A model generated the notes under the pieces. That model was not told where the DNA came from. It saw only the letters and a list, made by a program, of their open reading frames with translations, and did no database searches. From the NCBI GenBank assembly GCA_900128585.1, contig LT642323.1, forward strand, positions 1 through 22,892: a DNA stretch of 22,892 nucleotides. Direction: 5' to 3'. Shown here piece by piece: positions 7,138-16,037 of this stretch. The stretch's first letter is position 1, and the number at the start of each line of letters is the position of its first letter. The stretch is from Stramenopiles sp. TOSAG23-3 (Eukaryota > Sar). The translations under genes were made by a program, and so were the position numbers.

Positions 7138-7767
7138 GTAGATTCATTTTCGCGGTATATGAGTTTATATTAAAGTCCTACATTTCCTCGTCGGAAGAAA
7201 AATGTATCATCAACAAAAGAGGAACGTATCATCACCGTCTTCACCAGAAGCCCTGACATTCATGACACTAAGAAGGACTATAACTAACGGCTTTTTCAAC
7301 TAATAAGATCTCAACAACAGCTGTTTTAATCAAGTGCAACAACCAATGGCAATAGAAAAATGAAGAAGGTTTTTTGGGAAAAAAGAGGAAATAGACCGAC
7401 GACATTATACTTATACTATTATATATAAACACAGCATTGATAATTTTGATTTTGTGGCTATTATTAAAAAGAAGAAGAAGAAGTGGTGGAAGAAGAAGAG
7501 AGAGGAGGGAAAAGGGAAAAGGAGTGAGGACTGAGGACAACAGAGGACGACCAGCACTCGTACAATTTATAACAAGGTGCGGTAAGGAACCACAAAGGGA
7601 AACAGACAATCTTTTTTTGTTTTCTTCGCCTATAAGTAGAAAGTATACGCGGATACACAATGAATCATAGAATGCACGTTTATATCTTGTGCTTTATTTC
7701 TGCAATAAAATATTGAGGTGGTTTTGTACCGTCCGTGTCGTGAACACATTTTTGATATTAGGTTGAG
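7138..7767. other. spacer with purine-rich tract upstream of ankyrin/SAM gene
   Basis: This lies between two plus-strand genes. A strongly purine-rich stretch (about 7468-7535, GAAGAAGAAG then GAGAGGAGGGAAAAGGG) precedes a more balanced 7540-7610 segment and an AT-rich leader before the ATG at 7768. Open frames on both strands across this tract have low-complexity products (poly-Arg/Gly or poly-Ser) and I do not accept them as genes. Confidence 0.55.
7468..7535. repeat. purine-rich (GAA/GGA) tract
   Basis: The plus strand is almost all A and G over about 68 bp. It begins as GAA triplets and becomes GAGG/GGAAA-rich. It lies 230-300 bp before the ankyrin/SAM gene start. It is the same type of tract as at 3886-3935 and, on the other strand, at the right window end. 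Confidence 0.7.
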
Positions 7768-8937
7768 ATGACTTCGGTGGTTGCCACTAGGCAACCCACT
7801 AGGCAACCCAGGCCGCGCGTAGACCGCTGCGAATACCTTGCGTCGCGGGGGCTCACTGGTATACAGCCGTTGAAGGCAATAGTAGGTCGGGCCAAAAAAA
7901 ACGGTTGGGATTGGATAAATAGGATAAAACTGCATGGGGCTGTAATGAACGACCATTCTGTATCACTGACGTACTTGGTGGATACGGTCGGGGAGTGCTT
8001 GCTCGATTTACAAGACGAGGAAGGGAACACTGCGCTGCACCATGGCTGCATCTGGGGGCGCAATTCTTGCGTCGTGTATTTGTTGAGCAAGGGGGCAGCG
8101 CTGGACCTCTTGAACATGAAAGGAGAATCTGTGCTGGAGATGGCCGAGACGCGCCAGAAAAAGCTTCTGAACACTGTTGACGATGTTGCCAGCGCGAAAG
8201 GTGACCTGACAAAGGCGGACATAGAGAAAATGATCGTGGAGGGGCAGGATCTAATTCGAATCCTCGAAGGTTCTATGGTGCAGGGTTTGGGGTACCGTGA
8301 GTTTGCGAAACGTAACTCAGGCCACCACCTGGTCGCCAAGCACAGTCCATGGGCCGTCACCGCGAGCATGCGGTTGGACCTCTGCCTACTGCGATCGTTG
8401 GTGCTGAAGGATCGTGCATTTTTGACAGACTTTGTCGACAAGGCCCCGGACGACAAGGCCGTCGAAGGCGACGAAGCGGGGAAGAAGCCTTTGGCGGAAG
8501 AAAAGGCCCCGGCTGCAGGCGTGCCCCAGGTTTCCATAGAGGAGGCATTGAAACAGGGAAATCTGACAGAAAAGTGCTACTCTAGGTCGATGAGGTATTT
8601 GCAAGTCACCACCGTGACGGACCTCAGGGAAATCCGCAAAGACATGATCGCCCAGTTGGATTTGTCGGCGAAAGAGCGGCGACAACTTTGGCTGTTCATC
8701 AAGGACAAACAACAGCACGTCGGAAGCACGGCCGGGGACGAGAAAAAGCCAAAGGGTGGAAAAAAACATTTGTCCCGGAAGGAAAAGAAGGATCAGGAGC
8801 GCCTCAAAAATGAAATGATCCGAAAAGAGAAAGAATTGAAGCTCCATAGGAAGCGACAGCACGAATCTTTCGCCGTTCTCTTTCACAAAGAAATGCCCAA
8901 TTTGCCGACAGGCAAGATCCTAAATTTTTTGTTTTGA
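7768..8937 (+). CDS. ankyrin-repeat protein with SAM-like C-terminal segment
   Basis: A 389-residue intracellular protein. Residues 52-125 form about two ankyrin repeats; the clearest is DEEGNTALHHGCIWGRNSCV continuing as VYLLSKGAALDLLNMKGESV. Residues 126-215 are helical without a recognised family. A charged low-complexity linker (216-254) leads to a helical bundle at about 255-312 whose end (LSAKERRQLWLFIK) resembles the last helix of SAM domains, which mediate protein-protein contacts. The C-terminus (318-365) is Lys/Glu-rich and probably a single long helix. Near the N-terminus a 12-bp tandem duplication gives TRQPTRQP (residues 7-14). The start ATG 7768-7770 is the first in frame. I infer a scaffold or adaptor role. 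It resembles the ankyrin-SAM gene at 18539-19834 in layout. Confidence 0.75.
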   Translation: MTSVVATRQPTRQPRPRVDRCEYLASRGLTGIQPLKAIVGRAKKNGWDWINRIKLHGAVMNDHSVSLTYLVDTVGECLLDLQDEEGNTALHHGCIWGRNSCVVYLLSKGAALDLLNMKGESVLEMAETRQKKLLNTVDDVASAKGDLTKADIEKMIVEGQDLIRILEGSMVQGLGYREFAKRNSGHHLVAKHSPWAVTASMRLDLCLLRSLVLKDRAFLTDFVDKAPDDKAVEGDEAGKKPLAEEKAPAAGVPQVSIEEALKQGNLTEKCYSRSMRYLQVTTVTDLREIRKDMIAQLDLSAKERRQLWLFIKDKQQHVGSTAGDEKKPKGGKKHLSRKEKKDQERLKNEMIRKEKELKLHRKRQHESFAVLFHKEMPNLPTGKILNFLF

Positions 8938-9632
8938 TTTTTTCTACTTGGATGGTATGTGATTATTTTTATTATGCATTACAACTATAGTCTAATAAGT
9001 ACAATATTACAAGCGACATTTGATAGGGGTCGTCAATGGTTTGATTACATAGTATTTAGTATCCTCGTACAACACATATGGTATTCGTATGTACATTGGG
9101 GCTTTGTTTTTATAAAAATATATAAAATGTAAAACCGCCATACATCTGGTACAGACTCTTCAGGAGTTAATTAGACTACGAGGAAATATTACATTATTAA
9201 ATACCAACTTGGTAAGAGTGAATTGTTATTTATTGTAATAATACGAGGACTGTAGAAGTCTGTATGAAATCGATTGCAACAGGATCACAGGTCACAGGGA
9301 CGGTTTTTTTTCCAAAAAAAAAAACTGGGGTTACAAAAAAAATCAACACAAGGCGATCGAAGCAAACGAAGCAAAGCAGTGTTGTGTGGTGTATTTAGAA
9401 CTCCGCCCGGCCGCCGGAAGTGTTGGGCGCCGACTCCTTCTTCTCGTATTTGTCGTAGTCGCTTGGGCAAGAATGGGCGGAGCGGTGAAGCGGTCAAGTA
9501 GTCAAAAACGAACGAACCTTTTTCAATTAACAAAACAATCCGTTTCGAACAATCAAATTATCTCCAGCGGCACATTTATATTGCAAAATATTTTCGTTCT
9601 AATAAATTATTTGTACAATAATCCTCTCCAAC
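8938..9632. other. spacer with GC-rich, possibly structured patch
   Basis: The first 350 bp are AT-rich. At 9301-9326 there is a T8-CC-A11 snap-back. A GC-rich island (about 9341-9505) follows, with complementary arms CTCCGCCC (9402-9409) and GGGCGGAG (9475-9482). All six frames are partly open across it but give Arg- or Pro-rich products with no recognisable family. It may be the 5' leader of the 9633 gene or a structured RNA. Confidence 0.5.
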
Positions 9633-9947
9633 ATGTCCAAACGAATGAAAGAGAGCAAAAAAGAAGATCCAGGCAATTACTTCTTTGAAACCCAGCAGGT
9701 GTTTGTACTGTGGCTCCGCGACTCTAGTCGAGAAAATTACACTAAGAGGCATTCCATCGACGGAAGCAGCCCGGTAGATTGGGCGCTAGCAAAAGAGGCG
9801 AAAAAAATAAAGTCAAATTATGACGATTTTCTCTCGAAAACCTTCCCAGTTACATCGGACGACAGCTGGAGTAGTAGTGAATGTGAGGAAGAGGAGGCAA
9901 CTTGGTGGGCAGAAGGGAAAAAAAGAAACAAACTGGTTCAGTTTTAA
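9633..9947 (+). CDS. small hypothetical protein with acidic C-terminal region
   Basis: This encodes 104 residues from ATG 9633-9635 (context AACATGTCC) to a stop at 9945-9947. The N-terminus is basic (MSKRMKESKKED), the middle has FVLWLRDSSRENYTKR and a helix DWALAKEAKKIKSNYDDFL, and the C-terminus has an acidic/Ser/Trp stretch (SDDSWSSSECEEEEATWW) followed by a basic end. There is no signal peptide or membrane segment. I do not recognise the family. The varied, non-repetitive composition and balanced base content, unlike the AT-rich flanks, favour a real gene. It is convergent with the coiled-coil gene, with 181 bp between the two stops. Confidence 0.55.
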   Translation: MSKRMKESKKEDPGNYFFETQQVFVLWLRDSSRENYTKRHSIDGSSPVDWALAKEAKKIKSNYDDFLSKTFPVTSDDSWSSSECEEEEATWWAEGKKRNKLVQF

Positions 9948-10128
9948 AAAGTACTGTGCGGAAGTGGTTATTTGTCGCACGAATCTAGTTACAAATTAGT
10001 AATAAAATGATAAAATTAAATCAAGATAATGGACATTTTACTTATATTGTACACTGGATTAATATACACCACACCGCCTTACGTTTAAGCTTTAATTTAA
10101 AAAAACATTTTCGTAATTACCGCAACCG

Positions 10129-13100
10129 TCAGCAGGATTTTAAAAACTCCAAGCTTCGTTTCAGCAGGTTGTCGACGTTCTGCTTGTACTGTTCCAGTTC
10201 GTTTCTTTCCGCATCATCAAGAGCAACGCAGATTTTACGATACAAATCGTGTTGAAGCTTCGATCGGCAATTCAGAGTGGCTTCAACAAATGCTTCTGGG
10301 GCGAGGATATCGTCGATTCCCGTGTGCGCCAAATACTCCTTCATTGAAACCGCTTCAGACGTGCCGATTATGTTGTCGATTACGGAATGAAAGGTGTGCC
10401 ACGTTATTTTCCCGTTTCTGCTGACGTCAATCGCTTCGTACACTTGTATAAGCACTTCAATTTCTAACTCATGCACTGCGGACCATATTACCATCATCTC
10501 GTACAAGAACAGGTCGATCTGTATACCATTCTCCATGTTGCTTATGGACTCCAAAAGCTTCAAAGCCCCGCCCGAACCCTGAACATTAGCAAGAAGAAAA
10601 AAAAGACTACGTTAGCGCACTGGGTTTGTTAAAAAGGAAAGAAAAAGGCTCGAACAGGAGCAGAAAGAGAAACGATAAAACAGAAAGAGGAATTCCGTAC
10701 CTTGACCCAAACGGTGACTCCACCCTACAATAGCAGCGGAAACGCGGTTTTAGGCCACAGGCACAGACAGACAGACAGACAGAACGCACACACAATAAGA
10801 AAAAGACAAAAGGGGTTCACCAAACGATGGCACAAACACATTAACGACAATGAAACGGAAAAAGAACAAAACACAAATTACTTACGTCTTCGGCGCTGAA
10901 AATTCCTCGGATGATCGAGGTGGCTTTCTCCGCGGACAAAAGGCAAGGTCGATGCCCATCAAAATTGAGTCCGTCTCCCATAATGTCGACCAAACTAACC
11001 GGCAATGTGTTCCTAATCATAAGCTCTTTTTCATCAATTTCAAATATATCAATCAAAATTCGGACAAAAAAGTCCGTCGCTTCAACGCGATTCAAATAAC
11101 TTCGCGGCTCCAAAGACCCAATGAGAAGGGCAAATAATTTACACCGAAAATTTTCTGGCGCGTAATTCATCAGTGCCGACTGCAGGTTTGAGCAGCTTTT
11201 GCCAGCAATAGAGCGAGATCCCGACTGCTTTACGTAGTACGTCCTCACAAACGTCGAGAGGTGGTCTCTCGGGCGCATGTCAGTGTCCGCAAATGAGTCT
11301 GCTATTATCTTGTCCTGGTAGATCGAAATGATGATCAAGTTCGTGTCTTCCAAAGTCATGGGGCCTTTTTTCGTTTTTTCCTGGAGCGAAGCGAGGTACG
11401 GCTCCGTGGCCACCGCCTGAACAGGGCCCGGCTGCTGGCTCCTCGCGGCCCCGACAGGTTGGCCGTAGTTGCTCGCAACGACGTTCTCCTTCGCATCGTT
11501 CTGTAAAAGCTGGAAAAAGCTGTTTCGTCGCGGTTTCTTTTTTTTCGCCAATTTCGGACTGGCAGACGTATCCGTGTTCAGGTTCACAGCTTCTAGACTG
11601 CTCAGTTGCGATTTCTCCTTCTCGTCAATCTCGTCCATTTCACTCTTGAAGCGGGAGGCTTTCATAATCAAGTCGGAGGATTCTTTTACCTTCTTTTCTA
11701 GCTTTTCCACTTTGTTTCGAAGCGCTTCACGGTCCGATCTGGCCACGTCCCTTTGGCGCAGAACTTGCTGGAGTTTTAGCAGGGCGTTCGCGTGCACATC
11801 TTCAATGCGCTCTATAGCATGCTTGTCTCCATTACTTGTTTGCTGGCCATTGGAATCACCAGTCACCGTTTCCTTTTCATCGCCGCTTCCATCGCTCTCG
11901 TCGCTCTCATCATCGTACAAGAACGCGCTCAATGTCTGCAAGAACGATTTGTGGAGCTTGGAGCTGTTCAGAGAGGTGTCTGCTTTCATTTCTGCGATTG
12001 GTTTCAGGAGTTTCGTGTCTATCGCTACTTGCTTGCTATTACCCCGAAGGCTCTGGACAATGTCCTGGAAGGGCTCCCCGTTCAAGATCTTCTTCAGCAT
12101 GAAACGAAAGCCACCATCGCGTTTTCCCGTGGGCATGGTTTCAAGCCACGACATTTTTTCGTGCTCCGTCGTGTTTTCTGAAAGGAACATGACGAAGTCC
12201 AACCGTTCCTTCTCGCTCATGGCTTTGAAGAGTTTCCCCATGACGGAAGAGTTTGCAACATTAGAACGGTGCGTACCAAGATCTGTCACTAAATTTTGCA
12301 ATTCAGCTTCTTTCAAGGAGTCTAATATCGTTGCGAGAGTCTCCGTCCGGACTTCTCCCTTAGACCGTCGGGTCTCTTCCAAACTTATCGTGGAGTTGAC
12401 TTGGTTCTGGCTCTGCCGCCCGAGCACTACCTGCGAGGCCTCTGCGACACTTTTTTCCGCCGCTTTGCATCTACGGAACGAGATCTGATTCATCTCCATG
12501 GATTCGTCAATCTTTCGTTTCATTACCCCGACAGCGGTGAGCATGTTTTTTTCCACCAACTCTTCTAGAATTTCCTTTTGAACTCGCAGGAGGTCGTTGA
12601 CCCGCAGTAGTAGCTGACTGTTCTCCTTGTCGACTCGGTCGTGCTCCTCAAAGTACGTTTTGGCCTGAAAGAGCCGGAAAGAGTCATCCTGACCCCCGTC
12701 CCGGTTCATCTCAGGTTTAATCTTGTCCCAGTCTACTATGACGGAGCGGTAAAACTCTTCCGCGAAGCCACTGAGCAGCCCGCCGTAGTGGGGCATTTCT
12801 ATAGCTGCCTTGTCCAGGCACAGCCCGACAATGATGGACCGCAGCACATTCGGGCCTTTCCACTTGTCCGTCAACCCTAACCCTCGCCTCATTTTAAACT
12901 CACAGAAAACAGCAAACGATTGAAACGCCGTGTTTCCAAGGTCGGCGTCTTTCAGCCACTTATTTAGCAGTCTCTTCAGCTCCAACCGTTTCGGTTTTTC
13001 TCTCTCGTAATGGTCTTGATCAATCATGACTTCATCGACGTCGTGGGACAGGAGCTCTTTTTCCAGTCGTTTGCTTGGGATGCCCTGGAAGGCCTGGGGG

Positions 13101-13549
13101 GAGGCTGCCGCAAGTGAGGGCTCCAGGGCAGCGCTTCCGGCGGACTCGTTCACAGTCATGTTAATCGTTGGCCTGTAGAATCCAGCCGTTTGAGGTCTCT
13201 TTCTGGCCTTGATTCTAGTGTTTTTTCTTAAAGCGTGGGTACGCAAGTGGGACGACATGGGACGCTTCTGCTGTTTCTTTCGTACGCCGTTCCACTCCGT
13301 GCCCCCACCAGTTTGGCGGTTGTGCTGTTCGCCAATTATTTTTAGTTTAAAGAAATTGTACCGTGGTGACGACGACGACGATGGGGCACTGCGCGCAGCA
13401 GCACTCTGCGGCCGCCCCCCTTTCATCCTGTACCTACCGGCGGTCCCAGGCCTTCTGCTGGAACGCTTCTGGCGTCTACGTACGGCCGGGGCGGACGGTG
13501 GCCGTGCCTGCCTCGGGGAGTTCTCCTTCGGTTGGACCATACGATCCAT
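10129..13549 (-). CDS. two-exon coiled-coil protein, putative ciliary (TSNAXIP1-like)
   Basis: The coding sequence is complement(join(10129..10578, 10886..13549)), 1037 residues. The N-terminal 140 residues are basic and disordered with repeated RPxSA/RPxTA motifs (RPPSAP, RPGTAG, RPQSAA, RPQTAG), common in protist ciliary proteins. A helical region follows (roughly 195-330; LLNKWLKDADLGNTAFQSFA to YFEEHDRVDKENSQLLLRV) that weakly resembles the N-terminal domain of TSNAXIP1, a sperm/ciliary protein. There are long coiled coils and charged stretches, then a helical C-terminal region with a degenerate EF-hand loop (DVSRNGKITWHTF) in exon 2. Exon 1 ends on a full codon and exon 2 continues in frame (GSGGALKLLE). 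The start is ATG 13547-13549; an ATG three codons later is possible, and the upstream open codons lack ATG. A cytoskeletal or axonemal role is inference from weak similarity. Confidence 0.8.
10579..10885 (-). other. spliceosomal intron (307 bp, phase 0)
   Basis: On the minus strand the donor is GAC|GTAAGT, with the intron's first base at 10885. The acceptor is a pyrimidine-rich stretch ending CTAATGTTCAG|GG, with the intron's last base at 10579. CTAAC and CTAAT are candidate branch sites. Splicing joins two open frames without shifting them, while reading through gives a stop 14 codons past the donor. The intron is AT-rich and carries a tetranucleotide repeat. It is the only clear intron in the window. 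Confidence 0.9.
10762..10783. repeat. (CAGA)n tetranucleotide repeat inside the intron
   Basis: About five tandem copies of CAGA on the plus strand (CTGT in the transcript), within the 307-bp intron and away from both splice sites. It is probably length-polymorphic. Confidence 0.85.
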
Positions 13550-13850
13550 ATCGAATAAAAACACTAACAACAATAAAACCGCTGTTAAAGAACCCTGAAA
13601 TAAAGTCTTTAATTACAAAAACGTTCAATTTATTAATTAGCTATGCGTCATGTAAGAATTTTGTCTTTTTTTCTTGTGAATGAATGACTTTTAAATTTAA
13701 ATTGGAGTATATAATAAGACTCAAATTATTTTTTAATACCAAAACAACAACAACACAGTGTGGTGGGTTTGAAGAAAAAAAATTTAAAAAATAAATAATA
13801 AAATATTGTAATAATAAAATAAAATAAAAATGGAATATAACGGTCCGTCG

Positions 13851-13924
13851 GGGTGTAAATGATCTATACAGGGAATACTATAGGATTAAGCTTTTCTTGT
13901 CCTGTCGTGGTCGGAAGAAGGTCG
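13851..13924 (-). pseudogene. remnant copy of the 3' end of the eight-span membrane gene
   Basis: Two blocks match the last codons of the gene at 14073-15509. GGGTGTAAATGATCTA (13851-13866) equals 14089-14104. TGTCGTGGTCGGAAG followed by GGTCG (13903-13924) equals 14108-14126 apart from a 2-3 base insertion. An unrelated 36-nt stretch separates the blocks. In the gene they encode the region around RPSDHDKLDHLHP. No open frame survives here. It is followed at once by the direct repeat at 13931. Confidence 0.7.
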
Positions 13925-13930
13925 AGTCCT

Positions 13931-13956
13931 TTAATACCCTATTTTTAACACTTATT
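13931..13956. repeat. direct repeat, copy 1 (flank of membrane gene)
   Basis: TAATACCCTATTTTTAACAC followed by TTATT. The same 25-26 bp recur at 15739-15764 with one extra T, in the same orientation and about 1.8 kb away, on the other side of the eight-span membrane gene. Confidence 0.8.
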
Positions 13957-14072
13957 TAAAATTGGAAGAAGAAAAATAAATAATTTTTTATTTTTTGAAG
14001 AAAGTCAGCAGAGGATCTTTTTTTTTAGTTGCTGCTGTCTCAACATACAATAACTATTATGACGAACGACTG

Positions 14073-15509
14073 CTATTCAAAATACTCTGGGTGTAAATGA
14101 TCTAGCTTGTCGTGGTCGGAAGGTCGTTGATTTTGAGAACTTTGCCGCCTCGAACGTTGCGCTAGTGTCCGGAGAGACGCACTGTCTTTTCGAAGCAGTT
14201 CGGCTTTATCTTGCTCCTTCGTAACGTCTCGTACGAGAAGACACATGAGGAAGAAAGCTAATATGTAAAGAACGAGAATTGTAATAACGAAGACGTCTTC
14301 AACCAAGTTAGGGTTGCGGCTCTTCTTTGGCTTGGACTCGCCGTCATCCGCGTAGATCCATTCTAGATCCATTTTAATTGCACCCATGCTCACGGTAACC
14401 CCGATGCGAAGGACAGTTACAAGTGAGAGTGCGAACTCTTTGCCTGTCACTCTCCAATACAATACGTCTTTTATTGTGAAACGGCGGAGCCTCAGCAGGA
14501 CTTGCAAAGTCAAGAGTGTTACAGTAAATTCTACCAGGTGAAAGAATGCGACTGTCGCATGAACATGATTTTCAGCCACCTTATCCATTTCTTGAGAGAT
14601 TAATACCTCTTTTATTGTTGTTGGTTCAATGGATTTGTGTTCAAAGCGTTTGTACAGCTCGTTGTTCGTGCAATTCTCCGAGAGTTTTTTTTGAATACTG
14701 TTCCTGACACCCGCGGTGGCTTCCGGTTTAGCCCCTAATATATGGGTGCACATTGTATCAAAGCTTTGTTTTTCGGCAATTATTGCAGAAATCATACTTA
14801 GTGACAGGAAGCCAACAAGAGGTAGGCCAGCGATGAGTCTACCGGTTAATCGTGCCGAAAGATCGAAAATGCCGTCCCCATAAATCATGCGCAAAGCTTG
14901 TTTCATCTTTACCAGGACCCAGTACAGAAAGATCATGAAGACCGGCGACAAGAAACTTTTCGCAAGAAATAAAACATCGCCGTCTTTTTCGTTTATGGAG
15001 TCGCCCAGCCGAGTCACGATTTGGACAATATAGACTGCGACTGTGAGTGGCAGCAGGAAAGCAATATTTAGCTGCCAAGTTGGACACCATTTAGGACATT
15101 GTCCGGGGCATCTTGAATGCAGCGGCAACGTACTTGCCCACATGAGAAGTAACAAATACCCGTCAACTGCCGCTCCCACCTGTTCAAAGGCATAACCTGT
15201 CCCAAGGTCAATGAGCCAGAAGGCCCCTTTCAAGAGGACCATCACCAGCAACAAGGACGTTGCAAATCTTCGTAAATTTGCCCTTTTCTTATTCAGCTTT
15301 CGTTCGATCTCCACCACATCAAATGAGGCCCTTTGCTTAAAGCTCGCACTAGCTTCCGAGCTTTTTCTTACTTGGTGACCGGTTGACCGTTTCTGTACCC
15401 CATTTGAACTTGCGGGTCCGCTTTGTACTTCCAACCGCACCTCGTCGTTCCAAGAGTTCCTTGAGGGTCTTCCCTCTGTGGTTTGCTGACTTTGCCTCGT
15501 TGACGCCAT
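14073..15509 (-). CDS. unknown membrane protein, about eight transmembrane segments
   Basis: 478 residues from ATG 15507-15509; earlier open codons begin only with TTG. The Ser/Arg-rich N-terminus (1-78) looks cytosolic and disordered. Hydrophobic segments lie at about 82-102, 113-131, 147-166, 184-202, 225-245, 317-340, 358-377 and 404-426. A Cys-rich loop (RCPGQCPKWCPTW, 133-145) follows the second, and a longer loop with two Cys (about 246-316) lies between the fifth and sixth. The C-terminal tail is charged, probably helical (DVTKEQDKAELLRKD), then Ser/Gln/Arg-rich. I do not recognise the family; a channel, transporter or receptor-like protein is possible. Oddly, residues 387-399 (ADDGESKPKKSRN), just before the last segment, come from DNA almost identical to part of the DEAD-box helicase N-terminus at 22397-22437. 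The locus is flanked by direct repeats and a partial copy. Confidence 0.8.
   Translation of the reverse strand: MASTRQSQQTTEGRPSRNSWNDEVRLEVQSGPASSNGVQKRSTGHQVRKSSEASASFKQRASFDVVEIERKLNKKRANLRRFATSLLLVMVLLKGAFWLIDLGTGYAFEQVGAAVDGYLLLLMWASTLPLHSRCPGQCPKWCPTWQLNIAFLLPLTVAVYIVQIVTRLGDSINEKDGDVLFLAKSFLSPVFMIFLYWVLVKMKQALRMIYGDGIFDLSARLTGRLIAGLPLVGFLSLSMISAIIAEKQSFDTMCTHILGAKPEATAGVRNSIQKKLSENCTNNELYKRFEHKSIEPTTIKEVLISQEMDKVAENHVHATVAFFHLVEFTVTLLTLQVLLRLRRFTIKDVLYWRVTGKEFALSLVTVLRIGVTVSMGAIKMDLEWIYADDGESKPKKSRNPNLVEDVFVITILVLYILAFFLMCLLVRDVTKEQDKAELLRKDSASLRTLAQRSRRQSSQNQRPSDHDKLDHLHPEYFE
14313..14353 (-). repeat. 41-bp segment shared with helicase N-terminus, copy 1
   Basis: The segment is 39/41 identical to 22397-22437, including an uninterrupted 31-bp match, in the same strand and reading phase. 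Here it encodes ADDGESKPKKSRN in the loop before the last membrane segment. In the helicase it encodes AGGGESKPKKSRN. Confidence 0.9.
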
Positions 15510-15738
15510 ATAGTGTACAAAGAGTTTTAGTGAAACGTCTTTGCGTTCCAAAACACAATATGTCGATTCTTTCCATAAATTTCAAAATATAGCGAACAAC
15601 GTGCGAAAGACATTTAGATTGTACTTGTCGGATTTTGTGCCCAGACTTAAATACCAGTAATAAAGGGTGGGCTGTTCTTCTTCAAGAAGAGTTCAAATTA
15701 GACGATGTGACTACGCGTATCGGATGGATCGTGCTTTA

Positions 15739-15764
15739 TAATACCCTATTTTTTAACACTTATT
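15739..15764. repeat. direct repeat, copy 2 (flank of membrane gene)
   Basis: TAATACCCTATTTTTTAACA followed by CTTATT. It matches 13932-13956 apart from one T in the T run. It lies 230 bp upstream of the membrane-gene start. Confidence 0.8.
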
Positions 15765-16037
15765 ATTATTTTCACTTCGAACTACTTCAATTTTTGAAAC
15801 GGTTTAACCTAAAATTAGACAATAATTTCGTAGTCAATATTTGGTAATGGCGTATTTTGGCTGCTGTGTCATTGCAGTCATTCATACTTGTTTTGTGATA
15901 TAAAGGAAAATATGAAAAAATGATTCTTTTGTGGTGAAACGGTCAGTTCAATTATGAAAAGAATGAAGAGTTTTACAGAATAGAGAGAATAGAAGTATAA
16001 AGATAAAGAAAAAATAAACAACACCACAATGATGACC

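Larger units (their letters stand above)
13550..14072. other. spacer holding a collapsed copy of the neighbouring locus
   Basis: This spacer lies between the 5' end of the coiled-coil gene and the 3' end of the eight-span membrane gene. It contains TTTTAATACC (13731-13740), 184 bp before the coiled-coil ATG, then runs of A/T. At 13851-13956 it carries a shortened copy of the membrane-gene 3' end joined to its distal flanking repeat. I see no intact coding frame. Confidence 0.6.

Noticed and set aside
7268-7670. Overlapping frames on both strands in the purine-rich spacer
   Set aside because: They are driven by GAA/TTC low complexity (poly-Ser/Leu or poly-Arg/Gly) and begin mostly with non-ATG codons.
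7758-8537. 259-codon minus frame opposite the ankyrin/SAM-like gene
   Set aside because: It is antisense to an ATG-started gene with ankyrin repeats, and its product shows no domain.
9301-9326. T8-CC-A11 snap-back as a terminator
   Set aside because: It has a two-base loop and pure A/T arms in an AT-rich eukaryotic spacer; factor-independent terminators are not expected here.
9395-9490. GC-rich patch considered as a tRNA
   Set aside because: There is no recognisable B-box (GGTTCRANNCC) and no 7-bp acceptor plus T-arm arrangement; the pairing arms are too far apart.
10762-10783. CAGA repeats considered as a CRISPR-like or regulatory array
   Set aside because: This is a plain tetranucleotide microsatellite inside an intron with no spacers.
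11469-12488. 339-codon open frame on the plus strand
   Set aside because: It is antisense to the Glu/Lys-rich coiled-coil gene, and its Ser/Phe/Leu-rich product is the usual mirror of such codons. The minus-strand gene has motifs and a proper intron.
15635-15847. 70-codon plus frame in the divergent spacer
   Set aside because: It overlaps the flanking direct repeat, has AT-driven composition and no family features.
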